Shown here: positions 17,058 through 17,900 of the stretch, piece by piece
Layout of the letters: each line of letters opens with the position of its first letter
Numbering within the stretch: position 1 is the first letter of the stretch
DNA from: CAZYBG01 sp964645155
GTDB taxonomy: Bacteria > Pseudomonadota > Alphaproteobacteria > Rhodobacterales > Rhodobacteraceae
Assembly (NCBI GenBank): GCA_964645155.1
Contig: CAZYBG010000069.1
Span: forward strand, 1-17,900
Length of the DNA: 17,900 nucleotides
Direction: 5' to 3'
The notes under the pieces: generated by a model
The model's input: the letters and a program-made list of their open reading frames with translations, nothing else
What the model was told of the DNA's origin: nothing
Database searches by the model: none
Program-made: the position numbers and the translations under genes

Positions 17058-17085
17058 TTCCCTTTCGGCCGCCGCGCGGTATAGT
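17058..17085 (+). promoter_or_regulatory. Putative promoter of the leu leader-leuA transcript
   Basis: TATAGT (17080-17085) matches the sigma-70 -10 box at five of six positions. TTCCCT, 16 bases upstream (17058-17063), is a poor -35. A start 7-9 bases after the -10 would fall at 17092-17094, that is at or next to the leader ATG at 17094. No Shine-Dalgarno precedes that ATG. Confidence 0.55.
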
Positions 17086-17093
17086 CGCGCGCC

Positions 17094-17180
17094 ATGACAG
17101 GGTCGGCCCATAACATGCACCGCCAGCGCATCCGCGCCGCGACGCCGCCTGTCCTGCTCCTTCTCCTTAGCCGCCTCTGA
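17094..17180 (+). CDS. leuL: leuA leader peptide (leucine-rich, 28 codons)
   Basis: A small open frame of 28 codons ending VLLLLLSRL and TGA (17178-17180). Five consecutive leucine codons (CTG CTC CTT CTC CTT, 17154-17168) plus a final CTC, and a valine just before, make it a textbook leader for ribosome-mediated attenuation. The peptide itself is not expected to have a function. Start is ATG 17094, most likely leaderless given the -10 box just upstream; an internal ATG at 17115 would give 21 residues. The frame ends 76 bases before leuA, and paired hairpin sequences follow. Leucine starvation would stall ribosomes on the leucine run and alter RNA folding. Confidence 0.88.
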   Translation: MTGSAHNMHRQRIRAATPPVLLLLLSRL

Positions 17181-17226
17181 GCGTGCCCCTGGGCGCGACC
17201 GCTCGGAGGTAGCCAGCGCCCGGCAC
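17173..17226 (+). promoter_or_regulatory. leuA attenuator: two mutually exclusive hairpins
   Basis: Hairpin 1 pairs 17173-17183 (GCCTCTGAGCG) with 17200-17210 (CGCTCGGAGGT): eleven continuous pairs, nine Watson-Crick and two G-U, and its left arm covers the leader stop codon. Hairpin 2 pairs GTGCC (17183-17187) and GGGCGC (17191-17196) with GCGCCC (17216-17221) and GGCAC (17222-17226), with a 3-base bulge. The left arm of hairpin 2 lies in the loop of hairpin 1, so both cannot form together. No T-run follows hairpin 2. Confidence 0.72.
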
Positions 17227-17256
17227 CAGGCTCAAGGAACCCAGAGGAAGAGACCC

Positions 17257-17900
17257 ATGACCGGCAAGGCTGACCAGGACCGCGTCCTGATCTTCGACAC
17301 GACGCTCAGGGATGGCGAACAGTCGCCCGGCGCGACGATGACGCACGAGGAAAAGCTCGAGATCGCCGGGCTTCTCGACGAGATGGGCGTCGACATCATC
17401 GAGGCGGGCTTTCCGATCGCCTCCGAGGGCGATTTCGCCGCGGTGGCCGAGATCGCGAAGGTCGCGCGCAACGCGGTGATCTGCGGCCTCGCCCGGGCCA
17501 ACCTGAAGGACATCGACCGCTGCTGGGAGGCGGTGCGCCACGCGCGGCGCCCGCGCATCCACACCTTCATCGGGACCTCGCCCCTGCACCGCGCGATCCC
17601 TAACCTCGACCAGGACCAGATGGCCGAGCGGATCCACGACACCGTGACCCATGCCCGCAACCTCTGCGACAACGTCCAGTGGTCGCCGATGGACGCGACG
17701 CGGACCGAGCACGACTATCTCTGCCGCGTGGTCGAGATCGCGATCAGGGCCGGCGCGACCACGATCAACATCCCCGACACGGTCGGCTACACTTATCCGC
17801 TGGAAAGCGCGAACCTGATCCGGATGCTGCTCGAGCGTGTGCCGGGCGCCGATGCGATCACCTTCGCCACCCACTGCCACAACGACCTCGGCATGGCGAC
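17257..17900 (+). CDS. leuA: 2-isopropylmalate synthase, 3' end beyond window
   Basis: The first enzyme of leucine biosynthesis, condensing acetyl-CoA with 2-ketoisovalerate. The visible 214 residues hold LIFDTTLRDGEQSPGATM (11-28, with R18 and D19 of the catalytic site), DIIEAGFPIASEGDF, GLARANLKDID, HTFIGTSPLHR and TINIPDTVGYT. ATHCHNDLGMA (204-214) supplies the metal ligands H206 and H208. Length visible is less than half of a normal LeuA (about 510-520). ATG at 17257 has AGAGGAAGAG upstream. The leucine-rich leader peptide and attenuator directly upstream support leucine-feedback control of expression and favour leuA over the related homocitrate and citramalate synthases. Confidence 0.95.
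   Translation, partial: MTGKADQDRVLIFDTTLRDGEQSPGATMTHEEKLEIAGLLDEMGVDIIEAGFPIASEGDFAAVAEIAKVARNAVICGLARANLKDIDRCWEAVRHARRPRIHTFIGTSPLHRAIPNLDQDQMAERIHDTVTHARNLCDNVQWSPMDATRTEHDYLCRVVEIAIRAGATTINIPDTVGYTYPLESANLIRMLLERVPGADAITFATHCHNDLGMA

Overview
The window is GC-rich, densely packed bacterial DNA that looks like a core chromosomal region of an alphaproteobacterium, most likely Rhodobacterales (Rhodobacter/Paracoccus type). Reasons: the gcvT-gcvH-gcvP order behind a tandem glycine riboswitch, a short zinc-less glutamyl-tRNA synthetase, a CryB-type iron-sulfur photolyase, and a leuA sequence of the alphaproteobacterial type. I see no transposase, integrase, CRISPR array, tRNA or rRNA. All family names come from reading the translated sequence; no database search was possible.

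Left part (1-5463, all minus strand): gltX lies upstream of the glycine-cleavage operon. That operon begins with a tandem glycine riboswitch (about 3903-4075) and runs gcvT, gcvH, a small VOC/glyoxalase-fold gene, then gcvP, which is cut by the window edge. The VOC gene is inserted between gcvH and gcvP with an ATGA overlap, so it is probably translated with the glycine-cleavage proteins.

Middle part (5528-11011): a minimal zincin metallopeptidase and a Tat-exported MBL-fold hydrolase (plus strand) face a WrbA-type flavoprotein (minus). Then come pfkB (plus), a DUF1801 protein (minus) and glutamine-dependent nadE (minus). A bidirectional hairpin separates the MBL gene from wrbA.

Right part (11012-17900): a secreted protein made of 18 exact 23-residue MORN repeats (plus) shows a clear nine-repeat block duplication. 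Facing it is a compact minus-strand run of four genes: a GSCFA protein, an SGNH-like protein, an SDR oxidoreductase and a CryB/FeS-BCP photolyase, with overlapping or nearly touching ends. Divergent from this run is leuA (plus, cut by the window edge). It is preceded by a 28-codon leader peptide carrying five consecutive leucine codons, followed by two mutually exclusive RNA hairpins: a leucine attenuator that seems to lack a U-tract and may act on the leuA ribosome-binding site.

The most interesting points are the leu leader with its apparent leaderless start and possible Shine-Dalgarno sequestration, the MORN superrepeat, the VOC gene in the gcv operon, and the GSCFA-SGNH-SDR-photolyase gene run.
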